This document shows, one piece after another, positions 16,039 to 23,941 of a stretch of 64,000 nt of DNA; within the stretch, counting starts at the first letter, position 1; each line of letters starts with the position of its first letter. The notes under the pieces are model-generated. The model searched no databases, was not told the origin of the DNA, and saw nothing but the letters and a program-made list of their open reading frames with translations. The stretch is from Bryobacterales bacterium (GTDB taxonomy: Bacteria > Acidobacteriota > Terriglobia > Bryobacterales > Bryobacteraceae). The position numbers were made by a program, and so were the translations under genes. Where the stretch lies: positions 310,001 to 374,000 of the forward strand of contig JADJWL010000005.1 of NCBI GenBank assembly GCA_016716385.1. Direction: 5' to 3'.

Positions 16039-17775
16039 ATGATCCGACTCGTTTTCGCACTCTGCCTCGCGGCCATGACCGCGCCGGCGGAGGTCATCCG
16101 CATCGATACGCCCATGGCGCCGCCCGAATGGGCCCACGCGCAGCGGGCTCTCCTCAAGGCTTCGGTGGATGCCGCCGAAGAGTTCCATGCCAAGTACATC
16201 GACGTCCGCGGCCACTTCCGCGGCGTGGAGCGGTGGGGCGGCAATGACGGTCCGGACGACGTCACCGAAACCTTCCATAACTGGCCGCTCGCTTACGCTC
16301 TCGGCGGCGACGCGAAGATCCTGCGCCTGTACGAACACCTGTGGGAAGGCCACCTCGACCAGTTCCAGCGCGCCAAAGCGCCCAGTACCGAGATGGCCAA
16401 GGACGGCATGTACTGGCGGGAGTTCGTGACGGCGTTCGATTGGGAGCACACTGGCGAAGGACTGGCGCCGTTCTACCACTTCGGCTTGTGCCGTCCCCAG
16501 GACATCCTCTTCCGCCAGCGCTCCATCCGCTACGCGAATTTCTACAACGGCGACGACCCGCAGGCACACAACTACGACAAGCAGCACAAGATCGTCCGCA
16601 GCCTGCACAACGGCAGCCGCGGGTCGAAGATCACTCCAGCCAGCGTCTTCGACTGGGGCGGGGAAGTCGTACCGGGCGACGATCGACACGGCCGCTATGA
16701 GACGGCATCGAACATCCGCGGCGATCACCCGTTGAACCTGCTTACCACCACGCTCGGCATGAACGCCTACATGCTCGGCGGCGGGACGAAGTACCGCGAT
16801 TGGGTCCTCGAGTATGCGACCGCCTGGCGCGACCGCATCGTGAAGAACGGCGGCAACATCCCCACGAACATCGGACTGGACGGCACGATTGGCGGGGAGT
16901 GGGGCGGCAAGTGGTACGGCGGCACCTTCGGCTGGGATTTCTGGCCGCAATCGAATTCCCGCAATTACTACATGCGCGGTGTGCGCATCGCCATGGGCAA
17001 TGCGTTTCTGCTCACCCGCGACCCCAGCTACTTCGAGCCATTGCGCAAGCAGATCGACAATCTGTATGCCGTGAAGAAGGAGGAGAACGGCCGGATCCTT
17101 CTGCCGAACAAGCACGGCGATCAGGGCTGGTACGGATACACGCCGAACCAGCATTTCGACGTCCAGCGCGACCTATACCTGTTTACGATGGACAAGCAGT
17201 ACCTCGCGCGCCTGGCGCCGGACCCATGGATTTCCTATCTGCTCGGCAAGAATCCCAACTATCCCAACGATGCGCTGCGCGGCAGTCTGGGCGAAGTACG
17301 GCGCAAGGTGAAGGGCTTTCGCGACGACGATGTGCCGCCGGACATGCGCGCCTCCGATCATGCGCAGCGCTGGAATCCCGTGGTCACCACGGCGCTTGTG
17401 AACCTCATGAACGGCGCCAATGAACCCGGCGGGGCGGGCAGTCTGGTGCATTTCCGCCTGCGCTACTTCGATCCGGCGCGGCGGCGTCCCGGTGTTCCGG
17501 AGGACGTCGCGGCACTGGTGGATTCGATCACGGATGACGCCGTGACCGTGACGCTGATCAACCTGAATCCCCTGGAAGATCGCGACGTGATCGTGCAGAC
17601 GGGCGCGTACGCGGAGCACACTGCCACCTCGGTCACCATAGGGGACCGCACGTACCAGGTGAATGGCACGGATTTCACGGTCCGCCTCGCACACGGCTCG
17701 GGCGCCCGATTGCGGGTCGGCATGCGGCGCTACGCGAATCAGCCGGTTCTGTCGTTCCCCTGGGACCGCCGTTAG
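16039..17775 (+). CDS. Secreted protein of unknown function, probable helical-barrel fold
   Basis: 578 residues, ATG at 16039, with a signal peptide (MIRLVFALCLAAMTAPAE). The sequence is rich in aromatic residues and Gly-Trp motifs (ERWGGNDGPDDVTETFHNWPLAY, IGGEWGGKWYGGTFGWDFWP), typical of (alpha/alpha) barrel proteins that act on glycans or terpenoids. The last 100 residues are beta-rich. I cannot assign it to a named family. The M1-like peptidase gene follows by 16 bases on the same strand, but that gene has its own -10 element. Candidates are a glycoside hydrolase or polysaccharide lyase relative; this is weak. Confidence 0.65.
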   Translation: MIRLVFALCLAAMTAPAEVIRIDTPMAPPEWAHAQRALLKASVDAAEEFHAKYIDVRGHFRGVERWGGNDGPDDVTETFHNWPLAYALGGDAKILRLYEHLWEGHLDQFQRAKAPSTEMAKDGMYWREFVTAFDWEHTGEGLAPFYHFGLCRPQDILFRQRSIRYANFYNGDDPQAHNYDKQHKIVRSLHNGSRGSKITPASVFDWGGEVVPGDDRHGRYETASNIRGDHPLNLLTTTLGMNAYMLGGGTKYRDWVLEYATAWRDRIVKNGGNIPTNIGLDGTIGGEWGGKWYGGTFGWDFWPQSNSRNYYMRGVRIAMGNAFLLTRDPSYFEPLRKQIDNLYAVKKEENGRILLPNKHGDQGWYGYTPNQHFDVQRDLYLFTMDKQYLARLAPDPWISYLLGKNPNYPNDALRGSLGEVRRKVKGFRDDDVPPDMRASDHAQRWNPVVTTALVNLMNGANEPGGAGSLVHFRLRYFDPARRRPGVPEDVAALVDSITDDAVTVTLINLNPLEDRDVIVQTGAYAEHTATSVTIGDRTYQVNGTDFTVRLAHGSGARLRVGMRRYANQPVLSFPWDRR

Positions 17776-17791
17776 AATAGAAGCAGACGAC

Positions 17792-20206
17792 ATGATTCGC
17801 TGCTTCGGCGCGCTGCTGGGCGTGTTGTTGCCGGCCGTGGCGCTCGCCGGCACAGCAGCCGACCTGGCCGCGCGCGTCCGTCAGGCTGAGCTGGACCCCG
17901 CTGAGTGCTACCGCGTCCGCGACGTGACGTTGCGGCGCGAAGACGTCCGCCTTTACTTCACCGACGGCTACCTGATCTTCACGCGCCCGGTCGACGGCAT
18001 GCGGCTCGGGGCGGTGTTCGCGGCTGATGTCGAGGGTGGCGACGCCGAGATCATCGTGCTGCCTCCGGATGCGGGCGAGCGGCGGTCACTCGCCTCGTTC
18101 ACGGGCTCACCGAACCTGAACGAACACTTTCGCGCCGCGGTTCTGACGTTCACGGACGACTCCGAACAGGAACTGCGCGAGCAGCTCGCAGAGAATCCGA
18201 TCTCCCGCCCCAATCCGGAAATGGGGCACGTGCTGGCGGCGAAGTGGAGCAGCCCTGTGCGCAACCTCTTCGCCAGCTTCGAAACCCGGATCGTGCTGGA
18301 CTTGCTGTCCCGGAACCGCCGCGAGCGTGGGTTCCTGTATGCCGCGATCAGCGGGAGTAAACTAGGCAACTTCGATGTCGTGCACGACCCCCGCTCGACC
18401 GAGGAAGTCACGGTAGGCAGCGTCCGGCACCGCGATGACAGACTCTACTTTGACCACTGGACCAGCTTCCCTTCGCGCTCATCGAGGCAAGGCGCAAAGA
18501 GGAACGGCGGGTGGGAACTCGACCTGTCCGACTACCGCATCGACGCCACACTCCAACCGCCCGATTTGAAGCTTGACGTGACCACGGCAGTCCGGCTGCG
18601 GCCGAATGGGAGCAAGGAACGGGTGCTGCCGTTCGAGATCACCGCCGCCATGCGGATCACGGAGGTCACGGTGAACGGGCAGCCGGCGGAAGTGCTGGAA
18701 CGGGAGTCCCTGCGATCGAACCTGATTCGAAACGCCGGGAACCACCTGTTCCTTGTCGTCACCGAGGAGCCGTTGGATCCCGAAAAGGACCACGAGGTGG
18801 TCTTGCGGCACACCGGGTCGGTGATCAGCGATGCCGGCAACCAGGTGTACCGCGTCGCGGACCGAACCAGCTGGTATCCAAGCCGCGGTTTGCAGTTTTC
18901 GCACTATGCGCTGACGTTCCGCTACCCGAAGCATCTCCAGCTTGTCGCCAGCGGCGAGCTCGCCTCCGAGGAGGAAGACGGCGACTGGAAGATCGACCGC
19001 CGCAGCACGAGCCAGCCGATTCGCGTGGTCGGTTTCAATCTCGGCACCTACGAGAAGGCCACTCTGGAGCGCGCCGGAGTGAACATCCAGGTCTATGCGA
19101 ACCAGAGCATCGAGCAGGCGCTGGCGCCGCGTCCGATTCCGGCGATCGTGATGGCGCCCAATCCGCAGCCGGGACGCGTGCGGCGTCCGGAGATCCCGAT
19201 CATGCTTCCGACTCCGCCTCCACCGGACCCCAAGGCGCGACTCCGTGATCTGGCCACCGAGATTGCCTCGGCGCTCGAGTTCATGGCCGCGCGGTTTGGA
19301 CCGCCGCCGTCCCGCGAGCTGATCGTCTCCCCCGTTCCGGGCACCTTCGGCCAAGGGTTCGCGGGGATGATCTACCTGTCGACGCTGTCCTATCTTTCGC
19401 CGCGTTCCCGCCCCGTGACGCAGATGAACCAGACGATGCAGCGGTTCTTCCTGGATATCCTCCAGGCGCACGAGACGGCGCACCAGTGGTGGGGTAACGT
19501 CGTCGCCAACAAACATCATCGCGACGAATGGTTGATGGAGGCTCTGGCGAACTACTCCGCGCTGCTCTATCTGGAGACGCAGCGGGGGCCGAAGGTGCTG
19601 GACGAAGTCCTGTCCGAGTATCGCGACAACCTGCTGAACAAGCGTCCCGATGGCGAGACGATCGAGTCGACGGGCCCGATTTCGTTCGGCGCGCGCCTCG
19701 TTTCGTCCCAAAGTCCCGATGCCTGGCGCACGATCACCTACGAGAAGGGTTCCTGGATTCTGCACATGCTGCGCCGCCGCATGGGAGACGAACGCTTCTG
19801 GGCGATGCTGAAGGCGCTGTGCGAAGAGTATGCCCAGCGCACGATCACAACCGATGAGTTCCGCCTGCACGCGGCGAACTTCCTGCCGCCGCGCTCCGGG
19901 GACGCGAAGCTGGAGGCGTTTTTCCAGCAATGGGTCTACTCGACCGGCATTCCCACGTTCGAGCTGAAGTACAAGGTGGAAGGCCGCGCCCCGCAATTGA
20001 AGCTCACCGGCACCGTGACCCAATCCGGCATCGACGACGGCTTCAGCGCACGCATCCCCATCGAGATCTCAGTGGGACGCGGCGAGCCGGTTGTTCACTG
20101 GGTGCGGACGTCGGACGAGCCGGCGGCGTTCTCCGTTCCCCTCCGGCAGGCGCCGGCCCGCGTCACCCTTGACCCGGGCGGCCACATTCTCGCTGTGAAA
20201 CGGTAG
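17792..20206 (+). CDS. M1-family-like zinc metallopeptidase, exported
   Basis: 804 residues from the ATG at 17792, chosen for the signal peptide (MIRCFGALLGVLLPAVALAG); a TAGAAT -10 lies at 17773-17778. The zinc motif HETAHQWWGN is followed, 18 residues after its second His, by the third ligand Glu (EWLMEALANY), which is the M1 gluzincin spacing. The exopeptidase GAMEN motif is not recognisable; the corresponding strand reads GFAGMIYLS. The first 350 residues are beta-rich domains not typical of classical aminopeptidase N. It is probably a periplasmic peptidase whose specificity may differ from M1 aminopeptidases. The last 90 residues form another beta domain. Confidence 0.85.
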   Translation: MIRCFGALLGVLLPAVALAGTAADLAARVRQAELDPAECYRVRDVTLRREDVRLYFTDGYLIFTRPVDGMRLGAVFAADVEGGDAEIIVLPPDAGERRSLASFTGSPNLNEHFRAAVLTFTDDSEQELREQLAENPISRPNPEMGHVLAAKWSSPVRNLFASFETRIVLDLLSRNRRERGFLYAAISGSKLGNFDVVHDPRSTEEVTVGSVRHRDDRLYFDHWTSFPSRSSRQGAKRNGGWELDLSDYRIDATLQPPDLKLDVTTAVRLRPNGSKERVLPFEITAAMRITEVTVNGQPAEVLERESLRSNLIRNAGNHLFLVVTEEPLDPEKDHEVVLRHTGSVISDAGNQVYRVADRTSWYPSRGLQFSHYALTFRYPKHLQLVASGELASEEEDGDWKIDRRSTSQPIRVVGFNLGTYEKATLERAGVNIQVYANQSIEQALAPRPIPAIVMAPNPQPGRVRRPEIPIMLPTPPPPDPKARLRDLATEIASALEFMAARFGPPPSRELIVSPVPGTFGQGFAGMIYLSTLSYLSPRSRPVTQMNQTMQRFFLDILQAHETAHQWWGNVVANKHHRDEWLMEALANYSALLYLETQRGPKVLDEVLSEYRDNLLNKRPDGETIESTGPISFGARLVSSQSPDAWRTITYEKGSWILHMLRRRMGDERFWAMLKALCEEYAQRTITTDEFRLHAANFLPPRSGDAKLEAFFQQWVYSTGIPTFELKYKVEGRAPQLKLTGTVTQSGIDDGFSARIPIEISVGRGEPVVHWVRTSDEPAAFSVPLRQAPARVTLDPGGHILAVKR

Positions 20207-20238
20207 CGCAAGCGGAGGGTCCCCCGGGACCACCATGA

Positions 20239-20244
20239 GATAAT
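20239..20244 (+). promoter_or_regulatory. -10 element for the hopanoid operon
   Basis: GATAAT 21 bases upstream of the hpnJ ATG, inside the 59-base gap after the peptidase gene. No clear -35 is visible. Confidence 0.3.
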
Positions 20245-20265
20245 GGACCTTGCGGGCAACATCCG

Positions 20266-21720
20266 ATGCGCACTCTGTTTCTGAATCCACCGTCATTCGA
20301 AGGCTTCGACGGCGGAGCCAGCTCCCGCTGGCCTGCCACCAGGGAAATCGAATCGTACTGGTATCCGGTCTGGTTGTGCTATCCCGCCGGCATGCTCCCC
20401 GACAGCAAAGTCGTCGACGCTCCGCCGCACAAGATTTCGATCGAGCAGACCGTCGCGATGGCGCCGGACTTCGAACTGCTTGTGTTGTTCACTTCGACCC
20501 CCGGTTTCGAGGTCGACGTGCGGATGGCGGAGATGATGAAGGACGCCAACCCGAAGCTCAAGGTAGCGTTTGTCGGTCCACCGGTCACCGTCGAGCCCGA
20601 GAAGTGCCTGCGGGCCTCAACGGCCATCGACTTTGTGGTCCGGCGCGAGTTCGACCATCAGATCGTCCGCTACGCGCAGGGAACCCCGTTCGAGGAACTG
20701 CCGGGTGTGAGCTTCCGCAAGGACGGCGGCATCGTCAACAATCCGGAAGGCGGGTATATCGAGAACCTCGACGAACTGCCCTGGGTCACCAAGGTCTATA
20801 AGCGCGACCTCGACGTCACCCGCTACAACGTCCCGTTCCTGCTGCACCCGTTCATTTCGCTTTACACGTCGCGCGGGTGTCCGGCGATGTGCACGTTCTG
20901 CCTGTGGCCGCAGACGCATTCCGGCCACCGCTGGCGGCTGCGGTCGTCCGATGACGTCGCCAACGAGGTTCGCTGGACCATCGAGAACTTCCCGCACGTC
21001 AAGGAGATCTTCTTTGACGACGATACGTTCAACTACCAGAAAGCGCGCACGATCGAGTTGTGCAGGAAGCTGAAGCCCCTGAACTTCACCTGGTCCTGCA
21101 CGTCGCGCGTCACGACCGATTACGAGACGCTGAAGGCGATGAAAGAGGCCGGCTGCCGGCTGCTCATCGTGGGCTACGAGTCCGGCGACGCGCAGATCCT
21201 CAAGAACATCAAGAAGGGCGCCACGGTTGATATGGCCCGGCGCTTCACCGAAAACTGCAAGAAGCTGGGGCTGGTGATTCACGGCGACTACATCGTCGGG
21301 TTGCCCGGCGAAACGCGCGAAAGCATCCGCAATACAATCGACTTCGCTAAGCGGATGGACACCGAGACGATCCAGGTGTCGATCGCGCACCCCTACCCCG
21401 GCACCGAGTTCTACGATTGGGCGCGGAAGAACGACCTGATCACGATCGACTCGATGACCGATGACACGGGACACCAGTTGCCGAACGTCGTCTACCCGGG
21501 GCTCGACCGCGCCGAACTGGTCGACTGGGTGGAGCGGTTCTACGGCGAGTATTACTTCCGCCCCCGCGTGATCTGGCGCGTCGTGCGTAAGGCGATCTTC
21601 GATTCCTCCGAGCGCAAGAGGCTGACGAAGGAAGCGCGCGAGTATCTGGCGCTGCGTTCGAAGCGCAAGAAGTTCGTCGCCGACCACCGCCAGACCTCGC
21701 CCGCGAGCGCGGGGGACTAG
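20266..21720 (+). CDS. hpnJ: Hopanoid biosynthesis radical SAM protein HpnJ
   Basis: 484 residues. The opening RTLFLNPPSFEGFDGGASSR with REIESYWYPVWL and KVVDAPP is typical of HpnJ (TIGR03471). An N-terminal B12-binding-like domain (to about 170) precedes a radical SAM domain with the cluster motif CPAMCTFC, then GYESGD and GDYIVGLPGETRES. HpnJ converts the amino sugar on bacteriohopanetetrol into the cyclitol ether. It is the first gene of a tight operon: 11 bases to a small DMT gene, then overlaps through to hpnI. The deacetylase HpnK that normally acts between HpnI and HpnJ is not in this window. Confidence 0.93.
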   Translation: MRTLFLNPPSFEGFDGGASSRWPATREIESYWYPVWLCYPAGMLPDSKVVDAPPHKISIEQTVAMAPDFELLVLFTSTPGFEVDVRMAEMMKDANPKLKVAFVGPPVTVEPEKCLRASTAIDFVVRREFDHQIVRYAQGTPFEELPGVSFRKDGGIVNNPEGGYIENLDELPWVTKVYKRDLDVTRYNVPFLLHPFISLYTSRGCPAMCTFCLWPQTHSGHRWRLRSSDDVANEVRWTIENFPHVKEIFFDDDTFNYQKARTIELCRKLKPLNFTWSCTSRVTTDYETLKAMKEAGCRLLIVGYESGDAQILKNIKKGATVDMARRFTENCKKLGLVIHGDYIVGLPGETRESIRNTIDFAKRMDTETIQVSIAHPYPGTEFYDWARKNDLITIDSMTDDTGHQLPNVVYPGLDRAELVDWVERFYGEYYFRPRVIWRVVRKAIFDSSERKRLTKEAREYLALRSKRKKFVADHRQTSPASAGD

Positions 21721-21731
21721 TCCGGCGCGGC

Positions 21732-22160
21732 ATGGAAGCAGCAGCACTTGCGGAACGAACGGCGCGCCTGCGCGTGAAGACCGCGGCGGTCACGGTGGTC
21801 GTAATCCTCAGCAACGTCCTGGGCAATCTGATGTTGGCGGGAGGCATGCGCCGCGTCGGATCCCCCGAGACGCCGCTCGCGTATGTCGAATCGCTCTTCG
21901 ATCCCCAGGTGGCGCTGGGCGTGGCGCTGCTCATCGTGTGGATGCTTTCCCACATGGTCCTGCTGAGCTGGGCGGACCTGAGCTACGTCCTGCCCGTCAC
22001 TTCGGTGGGGTATGTGCTCGCGGCGCTGGCGGGCTACTGGTTCCTGGGAGAGCAGATTTCGGTGGCGCGATGGATGGGTATCGGCCTCATTGCTGGCGGC
22101 GTGTCACTCGTGGCGAGGACGCCGCCCGCCACCGCGCCTGTTCCGGGAGAGCGGTCATGA
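21732..22160 (+). CDS. Half-size DMT/EamA (EmrE-like) transporter subunit 1
   Basis: 142 residues with four hydrophobic helices (TAAVTVVVILSNVLGNLML, VALGVALLIVWMLSHMVLL, YVLPVTSVGYVLAALAGYWFL, WMGIGLIAGGVSLVA), the size of SMR/ArnE-ArnF type half transporters. It overlaps the next gene by ATGA, so the two products are probably made in equal amounts and may form a heterodimer. ArnE and ArnF flip undecaprenyl-phosphate aminoarabinose in Gram-negatives. Placement between hpnJ and hpnI suggests movement of a hopanoid intermediate or a sugar carrier across the inner membrane; this is inference. Confidence 0.85.
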   Translation: MEAAALAERTARLRVKTAAVTVVVILSNVLGNLMLAGGMRRVGSPETPLAYVESLFDPQVALGVALLIVWMLSHMVLLSWADLSYVLPVTSVGYVLAALAGYWFLGEQISVARWMGIGLIAGGVSLVARTPPATAPVPGERS

Positions 22161-22519
22161 AGTGGTTGCTGGTGGCCGTCATCGTCGCGGCCACCACGGT
22201 GGGCGAAGTGCTCCAGGCGATCGGCATGAAGCGCCACGGTGAGGTGCATGACTTTCATCCCACCGCGCTCGGACGCCTCGTCGCCGCGATCGCCCGCAAC
22301 CGCTTCATCATGGCGTCGGTCTTCTGCTCGGCCATCTCGTTCTTCGCTTTCGTGAAGCTCGTCTCGATCGCCGACCTCAGCTTCGCGGTGCCGGCGACCG
22401 CGGCGAGTTTCGTGCTGGAAACGATCCTCGCTAAGTACGTCCTGCGCGAACACGTCGGCTGGCTGCGCTGGACAGGAGCGTCGCTGGTGGCGGGCGGCGT
22501 CGGGCTGCTGTCGCTGTGA
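22157..22519 (+). CDS. Half-size DMT/EamA (EmrE-like) transporter subunit 2
   Basis: 120 residues, ATG at 22157 overlapping the previous stop (ATGA); its own TGA overlaps the GTG start of hpnI. Four helices (LLVAVIVAATTVGEVLQAIGM, FIMASVFCSAISFFAFVKL, LSFAVPATAASFVLETILA, WTGASLVAGGVGLLSL). The Glu in helix 1 (VGEVLQAIG) sits where SMR transporters have their conserved acidic residue, whereas subunit 1 has no acidic residue in its first helix. The two halves are thus unequal, which fits a heterodimer. The partners and role are those given for subunit 1. Confidence 0.85.
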   Translation: MKWLLVAVIVAATTVGEVLQAIGMKRHGEVHDFHPTALGRLVAAIARNRFIMASVFCSAISFFAFVKLVSIADLSFAVPATAASFVLETILAKYVLREHVGWLRWTGASLVAGGVGLLSL

Positions 22520-23685
22520 CCTGGATGTGGGGCGTCCCGGCGCTCGCCGCCGCCGTCTACTACGCGATCGCGTTCGCCGGCGGACTGCGGCGGCTCCGGG
22601 ACATGCGGCAGCCGGTGGCGCCGTGGACGCCGCCCGTTTCCATTCTGAAGCCGGTTCACGGCCGCGATCCGCGGTTCTACGAAGCGATCCGCTCCCACGC
22701 CGTGCTGGAGTATCCCGAGTACGAAATTCTGTTCGGAGTCCGCTCCATGGACGATGCCGCGGTGACGGACATCCGGCGCCTGCAGGCCGAGTACCCTGAT
22801 CACGCGATCCGGCTGATCGAGGCGGGCGCCCCCGCTCCGAACGGCAAGGTCGCGGTGCTGGAGGTGCTGGCAGCCGAGGCGCGCCACGACGTGCTGCTGG
22901 TCAATGACAGCGACATTGCGGTAGAGCCGCCGTACCTGAAGCAGGTGGTGGCCGGACTGGCCGACCCGCGCGTGGGCATGGTGACGTGCCTGTACCGCGC
23001 GTCGGGGGACACGGCGCCGGCGCGCTGGGAAGCGCTGGGGGTGGCAACCGACTTCGCTCCGGGCGTGCTGGTCGCGCCCTTGGTGGGCATCGATGGCTTC
23101 GCGCTGGGATCGACCATGGCATTCCGTCGCGAGCAGCTCGACGCGATCGGCGGTTTCGCGGCCATTCGCGACTACCTCGCCGACGATTACCAGCTTGGGA
23201 TGCGGATCGCCGGGCTTGGATACCGGACCATGCTGGCGCCGGTTGTCGTGGAAACGCATCTCGGCGGCGACACCTGGGGCGATGTCTGGCGCCACCAGTT
23301 GCGCTGGTCGCGCACGATTCGCGTGTCGAGGCGGGCGGGCTATTGCGGCTACCTGGCGACGCAGGCGAGCTTCTGGGCGATCGTCGCGGCGTGCGCCGCA
23401 CAGTGGTGGCCGGCGGGCATCGCATTGGCGGCGCGGCTGGCCACGGCGTGGCTGGTCGGCGGAGCGGTGCTCGGCGACCGGACGGTCCGTCTGCGCCTGT
23501 GGCTTGTTCCCATTCGAGACCTCTGGGGCTTCGCGGTCTGGATCGCGGGACTGGTGGGTGACAGTGTTCAGTGGCGCGATCAGAAGTTGCACCTGAGTCC
23601 GGATGGACGGATTGTGTCTGTTACGATCGCGGGGTCTAAGGCCGGCGACAGTGACTATGAAAGCGAAACACAAGGACGCGATTGA
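22516..23685 (+). CDS. hpnI: Hopanoid biosynthesis glycosyltransferase HpnI
   Basis: 389 residues, GTG start at 22516 overlapping the upstream TGA. It is a family 2 glycosyltransferase (ceramide glucosyltransferase-like) with an N-terminal membrane helix (VPALAAAVYYAIAFAGGL), VSILKPVHGRDPRFYEAI, the DxD-like VNDSDI, DDYQLGMRIA, and the HQLRWSRTIR version of the QxxRW motif, then three C-terminal membrane helices. This matches HpnI (TIGR03472), which adds N-acetylglucosamine to bacteriohopanetetrol. Together with HpnJ it belongs to the cyclitol-ether branch. It is the last gene of the translationally coupled operon. Confidence 0.92.
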   Translation: MTWMWGVPALAAAVYYAIAFAGGLRRLRDMRQPVAPWTPPVSILKPVHGRDPRFYEAIRSHAVLEYPEYEILFGVRSMDDAAVTDIRRLQAEYPDHAIRLIEAGAPAPNGKVAVLEVLAAEARHDVLLVNDSDIAVEPPYLKQVVAGLADPRVGMVTCLYRASGDTAPARWEALGVATDFAPGVLVAPLVGIDGFALGSTMAFRREQLDAIGGFAAIRDYLADDYQLGMRIAGLGYRTMLAPVVVETHLGGDTWGDVWRHQLRWSRTIRVSRRAGYCGYLATQASFWAIVAACAAQWWPAGIALAARLATAWLVGGAVLGDRTVRLRLWLVPIRDLWGFAVWIAGLVGDSVQWRDQKLHLSPDGRIVSVTIAGSKAGDSDYESETQGRD

Positions 23686-23872
23686 CAACAGGACTGCGCG
23701 GAGCGCCTCACTGCCTGATTGCGGGGAAGGGAAATCCACCTCGCATCGCAATGATCGGCATGCCGCGATTGCCGCCTTTGCGGCCGAGGCAGGCGGGACA
23801 CCGGCTGACCTTGACTCAGTGCTGGAGGCAGCGGCGATCGACCATCTCCTGAATTCCCCGCAGCCGTCTTAG
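23657..23872 (+). CDS. Small hypothetical protein, antitoxin-like tail
   Basis: 71 codons from the ATG at 23657, overlapping the 3' end of hpnI by 29 bases in another frame. The C-terminal half (AAIAAFAAEAGGTPADLDSV, then LEAAAIDHLL) resembles the tail of small antitoxin-like proteins with a GT-x-x-DLD-x-x-LE-x-A pattern. There is no toxin gene beside it and no clear ribosome-binding site. It may not be expressed. Confidence 0.35.
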   Translation: MKAKHKDAIDNRTARSASLPDCGEGKSTSHRNDRHAAIAAFAAEAGGTPADLDSVLEAAAIDHLLNSPQPS

Positions 23873-23941
23873 GCTTGGGACTGCGGCCACATGGGCGCAA
23901 GCCCGCCCTCCCCCTGCTACCCTCATAAACTGGGAGCCCCG

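Noticed and set aside
23655..23900. Minus-strand 81-codon frame after hpnI
   Set aside because: It is antisense to hpnI and the small plus-strand frame, with no supporting features.
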